Positions 18,361-28,069 of a DNA stretch of 64,000 nucleotides are shown here, piece by piece. The position numbers and the translations under genes are program-made. The notes beneath the pieces are model-generated. The model ran no database searches, was not told the origin of the DNA, and worked only from the letters and a program-made list of their open reading frames with translations. This DNA is from Microbacterium endophyticum (GTDB lineage Bacteria; Actinomycetota; Actinomycetes; Actinomycetales; Microbacteriaceae). How positions within the stretch are numbered: position 1 is the first letter of the stretch; each line of letters opens with the position of its first letter. The DNA is taken from assembly GCF_011047135.1 (NCBI RefSeq), contig NZ_CP049255.1, positions 62,001 to 126,000 on the forward strand, given 5' to 3'.

Positions 18361-19554
18361 TTGACCGGTCTGCGCCTGTTCACCTCGGAATCAGTTACCG
18401 AGGGACACCCCGACAAAATCTGTGACCAGATTTCGGACAGCATCCTTGATGCGATTCTGACCGACGACCCGCAGGGTCGCGTTGCTGTCGAAACGCTTGT
18501 CACAACGGGACTCGTTCACGTCGCCGGCGAAGTGTCGACCAGCGCATACGTCGAGATTCCTGCCATCGTGCGAAGCGTCGTCAACCGGATAGGTTACACG
18601 TCGAGCGACACAGGTTTCGACGGAGAATCCTGCGGAGTAAGCGTGTCGATCGGTGCGCAGTCTTCCGATATCGCAGCGGGCGTCGACAAAGCTTTCGAGC
18701 GACGCGAAGGCGGATCCGCCGACCCGCGTGATGAGCAGGGCGCCGGCGACCAGGGAATCATGTTCGGCTACGCGACCAACGAGACACCTCAGTACATGCC
18801 GATGGCTGCGTGGACTGCTCACCGCATTGCGGAGCGGTTGGCCGAAGTACGCCGTGCCGGAACGCTTCCTTTTCTTCGCCCGGATGGCAAGACGCAGGTA
18901 ACGCTCGGTTACGAAGGTCATGTTCCTCGCACTATCGACTCGGTGGTCCTCTCCACCCAGCACCACCCCGACATCTCTCAAGATGAGCTGCGAGCCGCAG
19001 TTCAAGCTGAAGTGATCGACCCGGTACTGGATGCAACTGGTCTTGACCGACCCGGCATCAAATATTTCATCAACCCGGCGGGACCCTTCGTTATCGGCGG
19101 GCCCAAAGGCGACGCTGGCCTGACGGGTCGAAAGATCATCATCGATACCTACGGTGGAGCTGCTCGTCATGGTGGCGGTGCTTTCAGCGGAAAAGACCCT
19201 TCCAAAGTCGATCGCTCTGCTGCCTACGCCATGCGCTGGGTGGCAAAGAATGCCGTAGCAGCGGGGATGGCGGAGCGGCTCGAAGTGCAGGTGGCCTATG
19301 CCATCGGCAAAGCGAAGCCGGTGGGTCTTTACGTAGAAACCTTCGGCACTGGCGCAGTATCCGACGACGTCATTGCATCGGCGATCCGCGATGTCTTCGA
19401 TCTTCGACCTAAAGCGATTATCGATCAGCTCGACTTGCTGCGACCGATCTACGCTCAGACCGCCGCCTATGGTCATTTCGGCCGCGAGAACCCCGATTTC
19501 ACGTGGGAAAAGCTCGACAAGGTAGAGGCGCTACGAAGCGCCGCCGGAATGTGA
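18361..19554 (+). CDS. metK: S-adenosylmethionine synthetase
   Basis: Forms SAM from methionine and ATP. The 397-residue product has [14 protein letters not shown] at the N terminus, [12 protein letters not shown] in the middle and the phosphate-binding [19 protein letters not shown]. The start is TTG 18361, six bases after GGGAG (18350-18354); no ATG or GTG lies in a better place, and the residues [16 protein letters not shown] follow directly. The coaBC gene, often found between rpoZ and metK, is absent. Confidence 0.95.
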   Translation: MTGLRLFTSESVTEGHPDKICDQISDSILDAILTDDPQGRVAVETLVTTGLVHVAGEVSTSAYVEIPAIVRSVVNRIGYTSSDTGFDGESCGVSVSIGAQSSDIAAGVDKAFERREGGSADPRDEQGAGDQGIMFGYATNETPQYMPMAAWTAHRIAERLAEVRRAGTLPFLRPDGKTQVTLGYEGHVPRTIDSVVLSTQHHPDISQDELRAAVQAEVIDPVLDATGLDRPGIKYFINPAGPFVIGGPKGDAGLTGRKIIIDTYGGAARHGGGAFSGKDPSKVDRSAAYAMRWVAKNAVAAGMAERLEVQVAYAIGKAKPVGLYVETFGTGAVSDDVIASAIRDVFDLRPKAIIDQLDLLRPIYAQTAAYGHFGRENPDFTWEKLDKVEALRSAAGM

Positions 19555-19555
19555 C

Positions 19556-21544
19556 ATGAGTCGGCGACGCGTCGCACGCGTTTTGCTCGATTCTCCGGTA
19601 CCTCAGTTAGATCGACTATTCGACTACGAGATTCCTGATCCACTTGCTGAGGCAGCGGTTCCCGGCGTGCGCGTGCGCGTACCGCTGAGATCAGCGGGAC
19701 GCATGATCGAGGGATACATCGTCGACGTCGACGAGAGTAACGAGTCCGACCGTCCACTCTCGGAACTCGAAGAAGTCGTGTCGCCCATTGCAGTCCTCCC
19801 TCATAGTCTTTATACGTTGGCACGCAGAGCTGCTGATCGCGCCGCGGGATCGGCGAGCGATGTGCTCCGTGTCGCTGTTCCCAAACGAATGGTTCGCGCT
19901 GAGAAGGCTTGGCTCGCGGCTGACGCTCCAGCTTTTCCGCAGTGCAACCTCGACGCGATCGGCCGTGCCGGCGCCGTGCTTGACGAATTTCCCGGTGCGA
20001 GAGAAGCAATATCGGAGGGACAGCGTCTCACGATCGACGCGCCGCCACGACTCACAACGACTGTTGACGGAAGCTATATCGGGGCGTGGGCTCAGCTCAT
20101 TGCAGCAAGTGCCGCTGTGACTCTCGCGACGGGACGCAGCACAATCATCGTCGTGCCGGATCATCGCGATCGCGCGCAGATCACAACGGCACTCGCTGAT
20201 TTCTTGCCCGATGAAGCGATTGTTCGCGATGATGCCGGGCAGTCGGGTCCCGCTCGATATTCCTCGTATCTCCGCGTACTTGCAAGTGCTCCCTGCGTCG
20301 TCGTTGGCACACGATCGGCCGTCTATTCACCTGCTGCACGAACGGGGCTCGTGGTCATCTGGGATGACGGTGACTCGCTCCTATCCGAACCGTTGAGTCC
20401 CGGTGTTCATGCTCGCGACGCAGCGCTCCTTCGCCAAGAGCTCGAGGGGAGCGCGCTCTTGTTCATCGGGCACACACGTACCTCGGACGTGGAACGGCTG
20501 GTTGCGATCGGATGGGTAAAAGACATCGCCGCGCGCCGCCGGCATTCCCCACGTATCGTGCTTGCTGCGGCAAATGACGGTGATGGCCGCGGTGCGCGCA
20601 TTCCTTCTTCTGCATACAGAGCGGCACGCGAGGGCCTGGCTCTTGGACCAGTGCTCGTGCAGGTGTCGCGGCCTGGCTATGCGCCGACACTGGTGTGCGG
20701 CGACTGCCGAAAGCCCGCGCGGTGTCAACAGTGCGCGGGGCCACTGCACGCGCGGCGACCGAAGGCCGCGCCCGAATGCGCCTGGTGCGGCCGGACCGCT
20801 AACAACTGGACGTGTGCGAATTGCGAATCTGACCGGTTGCGTATGACGTCGTCGGGCAGCGAGCGGACAGCCGATGAGCTCGGACGCGCATTTCCCGGGG
20901 TGCGCGTCATTGTCGCCGACGGTGAGCACCCCGTCACTCATATCGATAACCGTCCAGCGCTCGTCATCGCAACTCGTGGTGCTGAACCGATTGCCGCGGG
21001 AGGGTATCAAGCGATCCTCCTTCTCGACGGCGAACGAATGCTGCTGGCCGAAGATCTTCGTATTGGCGAGTCGGCGCTCCGGTGGTGGTCGAACGCTGCG
21101 GCACTCGCAGCACCTGGCGCATCGGTGCACCTGGTAGGTGTCGTCGGGCCGGTAGCTCGCGCACTCGCAACGTGGACACAGCCTGCCTATGCGCGGGCGG
21201 AACTTGAGGATCGGAGCCCGCTACGCATGCCTCCGACCGTGCGCGTCGCGAGCCTCGAAGGAGAGCTAGCCGCCGTCACAGATGCTCTGCAGGCACTCCA
21301 TGACGCCGTTCCAGCAGTCGACTCTCCCTCCGTTCTGGGCCCAGTTCCCATCGAAAGTGAAGATGGTCCACGCGTGCGCGCCCTGGTGAGGTTCGACTAC
21401 CACCTCGGATCAGCCGTAACCGCCGCTCTTCGCGCGGCGGTTATCGCTGCGGCGATGCGCGCCCGGAAGCCGCGGGGCCCGCGCGCTCCACGCCTGCGGA
21501 ATACACTCAAAGTTCGGGTCGACGTGCCCGATCTGCAACTGTAA
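19556..21544 (+). CDS. priA: Primosomal protein N' (PriA), helicase-deficient actinobacterial form
   Basis: Replication-restart protein family. The N-terminal DNA-binding region (VARVLLDSPVPQLDRLFDYEIP) and the two zinc-binding clusters are kept (CGDCRKPARCQQC; CAWCGRTANNWTCANC). The helicase motifs are not: the Walker A position reads ASAAVTLATGRSTI with no GKT, and the DEAH position reads WDDGD. At 662 residues it is slightly shorter than typical PriA. Actinobacterial PriA is known to be degenerate in this way, so helicase activity is unlikely. It starts one base after the metK stop. Confidence 0.88.
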   Translation: MSRRRVARVLLDSPVPQLDRLFDYEIPDPLAEAAVPGVRVRVPLRSAGRMIEGYIVDVDESNESDRPLSELEEVVSPIAVLPHSLYTLARRAADRAAGSASDVLRVAVPKRMVRAEKAWLAADAPAFPQCNLDAIGRAGAVLDEFPGAREAISEGQRLTIDAPPRLTTTVDGSYIGAWAQLIAASAAVTLATGRSTIIVVPDHRDRAQITTALADFLPDEAIVRDDAGQSGPARYSSYLRVLASAPCVVVGTRSAVYSPAARTGLVVIWDDGDSLLSEPLSPGVHARDAALLRQELEGSALLFIGHTRTSDVERLVAIGWVKDIAARRRHSPRIVLAAANDGDGRGARIPSSAYRAAREGLALGPVLVQVSRPGYAPTLVCGDCRKPARCQQCAGPLHARRPKAAPECAWCGRTANNWTCANCESDRLRMTSSGSERTADELGRAFPGVRVIVADGEHPVTHIDNRPALVIATRGAEPIAAGGYQAILLLDGERMLLAEDLRIGESALRWWSNAAALAAPGASVHLVGVVGPVARALATWTQPAYARAELEDRSPLRMPPTVRVASLEGELAAVTDALQALHDAVPAVDSPSVLGPVPIESEDGPRVRALVRFDYHLGSAVTAALRAAVIAAAMRARKPRGPRAPRLRNTLKVRVDVPDLQL

Positions 21545-21552
21545 GGAATCCG

Positions 21553-22473
21553 ATGCGAATCGTCTTCGCGGGCACGCCCGCTCCCGCTGTGCCCTCATTT
21601 GAGGCTCTCATGGCGAGTAGCCACGAAATCGCGGCCGTTGTCACGCGCCCCGACGCTCCTCTTGGACGAAAGCGCGTTGTCACACCCTCACCGGTGGGCG
21701 AGGCCGCGGATGCACGAGGCATCCCCACCATCAAATCTTCTAAGCTCGACGACGACGCCACCCGGCGAATCGAGGCGTTAGAGGCAGATCTCGGCGTTAT
21801 TGTCGCCTACGGCGGCCTCGTCCGCGAACCACTGCTTTCGGCGCCCAGGTTGGGCTGGATAAATCTTCACTTTTCGCTGCTGCCCCGCTGGCGAGGAGCT
21901 GCCCCCGTGCAGCACGCGCTGATCGCGGGCGACGCCATCACTGGGGTGACGGTGTTCCAACTCGTGCCAGAACTAGATGCCGGGGATATTTTGGCGTCAT
22001 CACCCTTGGACGTGCCCCCGCTCGCGACCGCGGGAAGCCTGCTCGATACTCTGGCGATCGAGGGCGCAACGGTTCTCGTGGGTGTCGTGAATGCACTCGC
22101 AGAAGAGCGCGCGATGGCTCAACCTCAAATGGGGCAGGTGACATTGGCGCCAAAGATCGCCCTTGATGACGCACGCATCCGTTGGGAAGAAAGCCAGGAT
22201 GCTGTGTTGAACAGAGTGCGGGGTGTCACACCTGAGCCGGGCGCATTCACTCTCGTTGGAGGCGCGCGTATTAAGGTCCTTTCCGCGCATCGCGCAGAAC
22301 TTAAAACTATTTTGCGGCCCGGTGTCGTCCGGGCGTTCGATGGGGAAGTTGCGGTAGGAACAGCAACGGAACCCATCGTCCTCACACGTGTACAGCCCGC
22401 AGGAAAGCCTGCGATGAATGCAACTGACTGGTGGCGGGGTCTCCGCACAGACGAACTGAGGACAGACTCTTGA
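21553..22473 (+). CDS. fmt: Methionyl-tRNA formyltransferase
   Basis: Formylates the initiator Met-tRNA with 10-formyl-THF. The 306-residue product starts RIVFAGTPAPAVPSFEAL, has the catalytic INLHFSLLPRWRGAAPVQ and GVTVFQLVPELDAGDIL, and a C-terminal tRNA-binding OB domain. Its start lies eight bases after priA and its stop overlaps the TTG start of the next gene. Confidence 0.96.
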   Translation: MRIVFAGTPAPAVPSFEALMASSHEIAAVVTRPDAPLGRKRVVTPSPVGEAADARGIPTIKSSKLDDDATRRIEALEADLGVIVAYGGLVREPLLSAPRLGWINLHFSLLPRWRGAAPVQHALIAGDAITGVTVFQLVPELDAGDILASSPLDVPPLATAGSLLDTLAIEGATVLVGVVNALAEERAMAQPQMGQVTLAPKIALDDARIRWEESQDAVLNRVRGVTPEPGAFTLVGGARIKVLSAHRAELKTILRPGVVRAFDGEVAVGTATEPIVLTRVQPAGKPAMNATDWWRGLRTDELRTDS

Positions 22474-23870
22474 GACGCTCACGACACTCGCACACTCCAC
22501 CTGCCCGAACAGCATCAGCACGCACCGTGGCTTATGACACGATCAGGGCCGTTTCGGAGTCTGATGCGTACGCCAACCTCTTGTTGCCCACCCTCATCGC
22601 TCGCGCCGGGCTCGATACTGCGGATGCGGCGCTCGCAACCGAGCTGACCTATGGCACGCTGCGAAAGCAAGGCACATATGACGCGATGATCGCGCTTGCA
22701 GCCGATCGCGAGGTATCCCTCATCGACCCTCCCGTGCTTGATGCGTTGCGCTTAGGCGTTCATCAGCTTCTGTCGACTCGCATCGCGTCCCACGCGGCCG
22801 TCAATGAGTCGGTCAGTCTTGTGCGACGCGAGGGCGGCGCCTCTGCTGCTGGATTCGCCAATGCCGTGCTGCGGCGTATTTCGCTTGATACCCCTGGGGA
22901 GTGGGCGTCTCGAGTTTCGGATGCCGCCCGTTCTGATGATGAACGAATTGGGGTCACGCGCTCGCACCCAGTCTGGATCGTGCGTGCGTTCCGTCGCGCG
23001 CTAGCGGCCGAAGGGCGCGCGGATGAGCTCGACGCTCTGCTCCTCGCCGACAACGAGGCGCCCGGCGTGACGATGGCCGCGCTACCCGGAGTGACGGATG
23101 CGCCAGCGGGAAAGACGCCGACTCGCTTCTCTCCCATTGGTTTCCAATTGGGCGGTGGCGATCCGGATGCCGTCGTGACGAAGTCCGGCGGCGCCCTCCG
23201 AGTGCAAGACGAAGGCTCGCAGTTGGTCGCGCTCGCGCTGACACGTGCGACCCCGGTCAAGGATCATGAGCGCTGGCTCGATCTGTGTGCGGGCCCGGGC
23301 GGTAAGACAGCCATTCTTGCGGCTGAGGCGCTGCTGCACGGCGCGAGTATTGATGCCAACGAGGTTGTCCCGGCTCGTGCTGGCCTTGTTCGCCGCGCCG
23401 TTGTCGCAGTTCCGATAGGCGTAGATGTCGCCGAAGAAGACGGGCGCACATTCGCCACGGCGCACGCCGAACAATACGACCGCGTACTCGTCGACGCTCC
23501 GTGCACGGGGCTCGGCGCCCTTCGTCGTCGGCCCGAAGCTCGCTGGCGAAAAACGTCGAGTGATGTCGCCGATCTCGTCGATGTTCAACGTGACCTCGTT
23601 GATGCCGGATTGCGCGCGCTCGCGCCCGGCGGGATTCTCGCGTACGTAACCTGTTCACCCCACCTCGCCGAAACTGTTGGTGTCATGGCAGATATTCGAC
23701 GGGAATGGGACGACAAGATCGATGAGCTCAATGCCCGAGATGTCATCAACGAGGTCGCACGCGAGCCGCTTGATCTCCCGACACCGAGCGATGGTTCCGG
23801 TCGTGCCCAGCTGTGGCCACATCGGCACGGGACTGATGCGATGTTCCTCACCTTGCTGCGCCGCCGCTGA
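22470..23870 (+). CDS. rsmB: 16S rRNA (cytosine-C5)-methyltransferase, RsmB type
   Basis: Predicted to methylate a cytosine of 16S rRNA with SAM. N-terminal NusB-like RNA-binding domain (residues about 12-140), then a Rossmann methyltransferase domain with LDLCAGPGGKT, the catalytic VDAPCTGLGALRRRPEARW and TCSPHLAET. The TTG at 22470 overlaps the fmt stop as TTGA and is preceded by GAGGA (22458-22462), so it is preferred over GTG 22431. About 466 residues. The rRNA position is assumed from the family and not proven. Confidence 0.85.
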   Translation: MRRSRHSHTPPARTASARTVAYDTIRAVSESDAYANLLLPTLIARAGLDTADAALATELTYGTLRKQGTYDAMIALAADREVSLIDPPVLDALRLGVHQLLSTRIASHAAVNESVSLVRREGGASAAGFANAVLRRISLDTPGEWASRVSDAARSDDERIGVTRSHPVWIVRAFRRALAAEGRADELDALLLADNEAPGVTMAALPGVTDAPAGKTPTRFSPIGFQLGGGDPDAVVTKSGGALRVQDEGSQLVALALTRATPVKDHERWLDLCAGPGGKTAILAAEALLHGASIDANEVVPARAGLVRRAVVAVPIGVDVAEEDGRTFATAHAEQYDRVLVDAPCTGLGALRRRPEARWRKTSSDVADLVDVQRDLVDAGLRALAPGGILAYVTCSPHLAETVGVMADIRREWDDKIDELNARDVINEVAREPLDLPTPSDGSGRAQLWPHRHGTDAMFLTLLRRR

Positions 23871-23873
23871 CAG

Positions 23874-25046
23874 CTACTGAATGATCCGCACCTGCGTGCC
23901 GAGATCACGCAGCTGAGCCTCCAGTGCCGTGAGCGCCGCCGGGTGCAGATGAGCGAGTTCACTCACATCGAGAAATACCGGGTAGTTCACGTCGGCACCA
24001 TGAATGAGTTCGCGAAGAGTAACGAGTACGCGCTCGGCGCCTGAGAACGCGAGTTCGCCGCCAAGGCGCACAAACAAGCCTTCCGAGGTGCGCTCAACGG
24101 CGATTCCCGGCCGAGTGATGCTCTCGTGGCGGTCGAAGACATGCATCCCGAACTCACGAGAAAGGCGCTCCACCAGGATGCTGCCGCGCACGCTGTTGCC
24201 GTGACTGTCGAGTCGCGGGCTGAAGACGCCGACGCCGAACTGCGATGGCGCAACGGAGACGAGACCACCGGCCACTCCGCTCTTGCTCGGTAAGCCGACG
24301 CGCATGAGCCACTCACCGGAAAAGTCATACATCCCACAGCTCGTCATGATCGAAACGACGTCTCGCGCGACTGACTCCGGTACGACCTGTTCGCCCGTGA
24401 GCGGATTCCGCCCTGCGAACGCGAGTGTTCCTGCCATCACCGCGATGTCTCGCACAGTGACGAGAACTGAACACTGTCGAAAGTACGACTCAACGACCTC
24501 GTCGACGTTTTCGTGCAGGACACCGTATGAGCGCATGAGGTGGGCGAGGGCTCGGTTTCTGTCGCCCGTTTCCGACTCTGATTCATACACGGCCTCGTCA
24601 ACGGTCAGCGCGCGACCTGCGAAGCGCGAAAGTCCTGCGACGATCGTTGCGGTGCGCTCGTGCCGGTCGGAACCCGGGATCAGGCCCGTCGTCGCAATAG
24701 CGCCCGCATTAACGAGCGGGTTTGCGGGCCTGCCCGTGTTCGGCTCCAGGCTAATTGCGTTGAATGGCTCCCCGCTCGGCTCCACGCCCACACGCGCCAG
24801 CACGTGATCGCGTCCATGCATCGCGAGAGCAAGTGCCAGAACGAAGGGCTTCGACACCGACTGAATAGTGAATTCAACGTTGTCTTCACCCACCGAGCGC
24901 ACCACCCCACGCGGTCCGACCGCCGCCATAGCAAAGCGCTCCGGATCAGCGCTGGCGAGCTCAGGAATGTACTGTGCCGGCTCTCCGGCATCAAGAGGGC
25001 GAACATTCTCCAGCAGTGAGGACAGCAATGAAACGATGGGATCCAC
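23874..25046 (-). CDS. glsA: Glutaminase with C-terminal STAS domain
   Basis: Hydrolyses glutamine to glutamate and ammonia. The 390-residue protein has a serine-dependent glutaminase domain (about 1-305) with the catalytic SVSKPF, NAISLEPNTGRPANPLVNAGAI and SGEWLMRVGLPSKSGVAGG. A STAS-like domain (about 320-390, including PVFLDVSELAHLHPAALTAL) follows, an arrangement known from some glutaminases. The GTG start at 25046 is supported by a -10 element six bases away. It is convergent with rsmB (three bases apart) and divergent from rpe. Confidence 0.9.
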   Translation of the reverse strand: MDPIVSLLSSLLENVRPLDAGEPAQYIPELASADPERFAMAAVGPRGVVRSVGEDNVEFTIQSVSKPFVLALALAMHGRDHVLARVGVEPSGEPFNAISLEPNTGRPANPLVNAGAIATTGLIPGSDRHERTATIVAGLSRFAGRALTVDEAVYESESETGDRNRALAHLMRSYGVLHENVDEVVESYFRQCSVLVTVRDIAVMAGTLAFAGRNPLTGEQVVPESVARDVVSIMTSCGMYDFSGEWLMRVGLPSKSGVAGGLVSVAPSQFGVGVFSPRLDSHGNSVRGSILVERLSREFGMHVFDRHESITRPGIAVERTSEGLFVRLGGELAFSGAERVLVTLRELIHGADVNYPVFLDVSELAHLHPAALTALEAQLRDLGTQVRIIQ

Positions 25047-25052
25047 AGACTG

Positions 25053-25058
25053 ACCATA
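25053..25058 (-). promoter_or_regulatory. Leaderless -10 element for glsA
   Basis: On the minus strand TATGGT lies exactly six bases before the GTG start at 25046. Transcription would begin at or next to the start codon. No Shine-Dalgarno is visible. Confidence 0.5.
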
Positions 25059-25066
25059 CGCGGCGG

Positions 25067-25072
25067 GATAAT
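25067..25072 (+). promoter_or_regulatory. Leaderless -10 element for rpe
   Basis: GATAAT, five of six matches to TATAAT, ends six bases before the GTG start at 25079. It stands back to back with the glsA element, eight bases apart. Confidence 0.5.
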
Positions 25073-25078
25073 GGTTGT

Positions 25079-25741
25079 GTGCCTGAATTTCGAGTGAACC
25101 CCAGCATCCTGGCCGCCGACTTCGTCAATATGGAAAGGGAATTAGGGCGAATCAGCTCCGCTGACTTCGTACACGTCGACGTCATGGACAACCACTTTGT
25201 GCCCAACCTCACGTTTGGTCTGCAGATGGTGGAACGTATTGCGCAGACGAGCCCGGTGCCGCTTGATGTTCATCTCATGATCGATAATCCCGAGAAATGT
25301 GCGCCCGGGTATGCCGAGGCCGGCGCGGCATCCGTCACATTTCACGTCGAAGCAACCGATGATCCAGTTAGTGTCGCTCGTCGGCTCCGCGCGATGGGTG
25401 CGCGAGCTGGAGTCGCGCTGAAACCCGGCACCGATGCCGCCACGCTTTTGGAGATTATCGACGAGTTCGACCAGATTCTAGTGATGACGGTAGAGCCGGG
25501 GTTCGGCGGGCAGTCATTCATGCCTGAAACGATGCCCAAGCTCCGGCAGCTCGCGGCAGAGGCGAAGCGCCGAGGTTCCGCCGTTTGGCTGCAGGTCGAT
25601 GGCGGTATCAGCGAGTCCACAATCGGACAGGCTGCGGCGGCTGGTGCCGATACTTTCGTCGCTGGTTCTGCGGTGTTCGGCTCGGCTGATCCGGATGCCG
25701 CGATCGCTGGCCTGCGAACGCTCGCTGCCCACGCGCACTGA
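25079..25741 (+). CDS. rpe: Ribulose-phosphate 3-epimerase
   Basis: Pentose-phosphate enzyme interconverting ribulose-5-P and xylulose-5-P, a TIM barrel with a metal site. About 220 residues. Motifs: [40 protein letters not shown] and QVDGGI. The frame is open for 105 bases upstream, but GTG 25079 is chosen because the conserved protein starts there and GATAAT is six bases before it. Confidence 0.95.
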   Translation: MPEFRVNPSILAADFVNMERELGRISSADFVHVDVMDNHFVPNLTFGLQMVERIAQTSPVPLDVHLMIDNPEKCAPGYAEAGAASVTFHVEATDDPVSVARRLRAMGARAGVALKPGTDAATLLEIIDEFDQILVMTVEPGFGGQSFMPETMPKLRQLAAEAKRRGSAVWLQVDGGISESTIGQAAAAGADTFVAGSAVFGSADPDAAIAGLRTLAAHAH

Positions 25742-25769
25742 ACCGGCACCGATAGCTCGGTTCGTTCGA

Positions 25770-25775
25770 TACCCT
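25770..25775 (+). promoter_or_regulatory. Leaderless -10 element for hisE
   Basis: TACCCT ends six bases before the GTG start of hisE (25782), the same spacing as in several other genes of this window. Confidence 0.45.
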
Positions 25776-25781
25776 GAGAGG

Positions 25782-26045
25782 GTGAAGACGTTCGACGGCT
25801 TATTTGAAGAGCTAACCGCCAAGGCTGTAGCTCGTCCGGCGGGTTCCGGCACCATTGCTGAGCTTGATGCTGGTGTGCACGCGATCGGTAAGAAGATCGT
25901 CGAAGAAGCCGCAGAAGTGTGGATGGCGGCGGAATACGAGTCGAATGACGAAGCAGCTGAAGAGATATCGCAGCTGCTTTACCACCTGCAGGTCATGATG
26001 GTCGCCAAGGGACTCAGCCTCGAAGACGTGTACCGACATCTCTGA
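25782..26045 (+). CDS. hisE: Phosphoribosyl-ATP diphosphatase
   Basis: Second step of histidine synthesis: removes pyrophosphate from PR-ATP. 87 residues, all-alpha MazG-like fold with the acidic metal motif [14 protein letters not shown] and [17 protein letters not shown] 25782 is used because the conserved protein begins [10 protein letters not shown]; the open frame continues upstream into rpe and is not coding there. Stands alone before hisG, which follows 49 bases later. Confidence 0.93.
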   Translation: MKTFDGLFEELTAKAVARPAGSGTIAELDAGVHAIGKKIVEEAAEVWMAAEYESNDEAAEEISQLLYHLQVMMVAKGLSLEDVYRHL

Positions 26046-26094
26046 TTCACGTCTCCGGCTCCTCACTCCAACTGCTCCCGAAAGTCACTCAGTC

Positions 26095-26937
26095 ATGCTG
26101 CGAATTGCTGTGCCAAACAAGGGATCGCTGTCAGAGACAGCATCCGAAATGCTTCACGAAGCCGGTTATGTCGGCCGTCGTGATCCCAAGGATCTCTACG
26201 TCGCCGATCCCGAGAATGAGGTCGAGTTCTTCTACCTTCGCCCTCGTGACATCGCAACATACGTCGGTTCAGGTGCACTTGACGTCGGAATCACCGGACG
26301 CGATCTGCTTCTCGATGCTCGGATGCCGGGTGCCCACGAAGTGGAAGCTCTCGGATTCGGCGGGTCAACATTTCGGTTCGCCGCACGACCCGGTCGATTC
26401 ACGACGCTCGCTGAGCTTGATGGCGTTCGGGTCGCTACCGCGTATCCCGGGCTGGTCGACAGCTACCTGGATGAGCAGGGTATCGCCGTTGATCTCGTGC
26501 CGCTCGATGGTGCGGTCGAGTCAGCTGTTCAGCTCGGGGTTGCTGATGCTGTCGCTGATGTCGTTTCCACGGGCACGACGCTCCGTCAGGCCGGACTCGA
26601 GATCTTCGGACCGAAGCTCCTGGAGTCTGAAGCGGTGCTCATCAGCGGTGCCGACGAGCCTGAGGGCCTCGCGACGCTCCTTCGACGGTTGCGGGGCGTA
26701 CTCGTAGCGCGCCGGTACGTCATGGTCGACTACGACCTGCCGGCCAACCTCGTCGATGCCGCCGTCGCACTAGCGCCGGGTATCGAGTCGCCCACTGTGT
26801 CGCCGCTTCGCGACCCGGAGTGGGTAGCCGTGCGAGTCATGAGCCCACGACGAGGCGTAAATCAAGTGATGGATGCGCTCTACGGTTTGGGTGCTCGGGC
26901 AATCCTCGTAACCGAGATCACCGCTGCGAGGCTGTAA
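26095..26937 (+). CDS. hisG: ATP phosphoribosyltransferase, long form
   Basis: First and feedback-controlled step of histidine synthesis, joining ATP and PRPP. 280 residues: N-terminal [13 protein letters not shown], a catalytic core ending at the PRPP-binding region [17 protein letters not shown], and a C-terminal domain (about 205-280, with VDYDLPANL and [20 protein letters not shown]) typical of the long, histidine-inhibited form. No hisZ is needed for this form. Stop overlaps the hisF start by one base. Confidence 0.96.
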   Translation: MLRIAVPNKGSLSETASEMLHEAGYVGRRDPKDLYVADPENEVEFFYLRPRDIATYVGSGALDVGITGRDLLLDARMPGAHEVEALGFGGSTFRFAARPGRFTTLAELDGVRVATAYPGLVDSYLDEQGIAVDLVPLDGAVESAVQLGVADAVADVVSTGTTLRQAGLEIFGPKLLESEAVLISGADEPEGLATLLRRLRGVLVARRYVMVDYDLPANLVDAAVALAPGIESPTVSPLRDPEWVAVRVMSPRRGVNQVMDALYGLGARAILVTEITAARL

Positions 26938-27698
26938 TGACCCTCGTCTCACGCGTCATACCCTGCCTCGACGTCGCTGCTGGACGTGTGGTCAAAGGCG
27001 TGAATTTTGAGAACCTTCGCGACATGGGCGACCCCGTGGAGCTCGCGAGGCTTTATTTCGAGCAGGGTGCCGATGAGTTGACGTTTTTGGACGTTACAGC
27101 GACTGTCGACGAACGCTCCACAACCTACGATGTCGTCCGCCGTACCGCCGAAGAAGTCTTCATACCTCTCACAGTTGGAGGCGGCGTGCGGACGGCGGAG
27201 GATGTAGCAAAGTTGCTCGCCGTTGGCGCTGACAAAATCGGAGTGAATTCGGCTGCCATCGCGCGACCGGAACTCATCGACCAGATCGCCGATCGCTTCG
27301 GCGCTCAGGTCTTGGTGCTCTCTCTCGATGTTAAGCGCGCCGAGACAACGGCGTCAGGTTTCATCGTGACAACCCATGGCGGACGCACAGCGACAACACT
27401 CGATGCTGTGGACTGGGCACGGGAAGCAATTGAGCGCGGCGCGGGGGAGCTCCTGGTGAACTCGATCGATGCCGATGGGACGCGCGATGGATTCGACGTC
27501 GAACTCGTCGCTCTGATGCGCGAGGTGTCTAGCGTTCCGGTCATCGCTTCCGGCGGCGCGGGGGAAGCCGCACACTTTGCCCCGGCCGTCCACGCCGGGG
27601 CGGATGCCGTGCTTGCGGCATCCGTTTTTCACTCGGGCTACTTGACGATTGATGATGTGAAACAGGCGATGTCTGCCGACGGTATCGAGGTGCGCTGA
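26937..27698 (+). CDS. hisF: Imidazole glycerol phosphate synthase, cyclase subunit
   Basis: Uses ammonia from HisH to form IGP and AICAR; TIM barrel. About 253 residues starting [23 protein letters not shown], with the catalytic Asp in PCLDV and a second in SLDVK. ATG 26937 shares its first base with the hisG stop; an upstream in-frame start at 26820 would lie within hisG and is rejected. hisH and hisA are not in the window. Confidence 0.95.
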   Translation: MTLVSRVIPCLDVAAGRVVKGVNFENLRDMGDPVELARLYFEQGADELTFLDVTATVDERSTTYDVVRRTAEEVFIPLTVGGGVRTAEDVAKLLAVGADKIGVNSAAIARPELIDQIADRFGAQVLVLSLDVKRAETTASGFIVTTHGGRTATTLDAVDWAREAIERGAGELLVNSIDADGTRDGFDVELVALMREVSSVPVIASGGAGEAAHFAPAVHAGADAVLAASVFHSGYLTIDDVKQAMSADGIEVR

Positions 27699-28069
27699 TG
27701 AGCGAAGAGAAGATCGAAGACGTCGCCGAGCGCATCGAGCGGGTGGCCTTCAACGACGCGGGACTGGTCGCCGCGGTCGTTCAGCAGTGGGACACGAAAG
27801 AGGTCCTGATGCTGGGATGGATGGATGCCGAAGCACTGCGCCGCACACTCGTTTCAGGCCGAGCCACATACTGGTCTCGTTCACGCCAGGAGTACTGGCG
27901 AAAGGGCGATACCTCTGGGAATATCCAGCTCGTCCGTGGCGCCAGACTCGACTGCGATGGGGATGCCATCCTGCTGAGCGTCGAACAGGTCGGCCCGGCC
28001 TGCCACACCGGCACACGTACCTGCTTCGACACCGATGATCTTCGCCCCGTCACGGCGTCGAGTTCATGA
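27698..28069 (+). CDS. hisI: Phosphoribosyl-AMP cyclohydrolase
   Basis: Third step of histidine synthesis. 123 residues with the zinc/magnesium motifs [15 protein letters not shown], the [17 protein letters not shown] block and [12 protein letters not shown] overlaps the hisF stop by one base. At its 3' end it overlaps the trp-associated membrane protein by ATGA, leaving no room for trpE, which commonly lies here in related bacteria. Confidence 0.95.
   Translation: MSEEKIEDVAERIERVAFNDAGLVAAVVQQWDTKEVLMLGWMDAEALRRTLVSGRATYWSRSRQEYWRKGDTSGNIQLVRGARLDCDGDAILLSVEQVGPACHTGTRTCFDTDDLRPVTASSS

Noticed and set aside
18391-19476. 361-codon open frame on the minus strand opposite metK
   Set aside because: Exact shadow of a well-conserved gene with no ribosome-binding site or recognisable protein; high-GC codon structure produces such frames.
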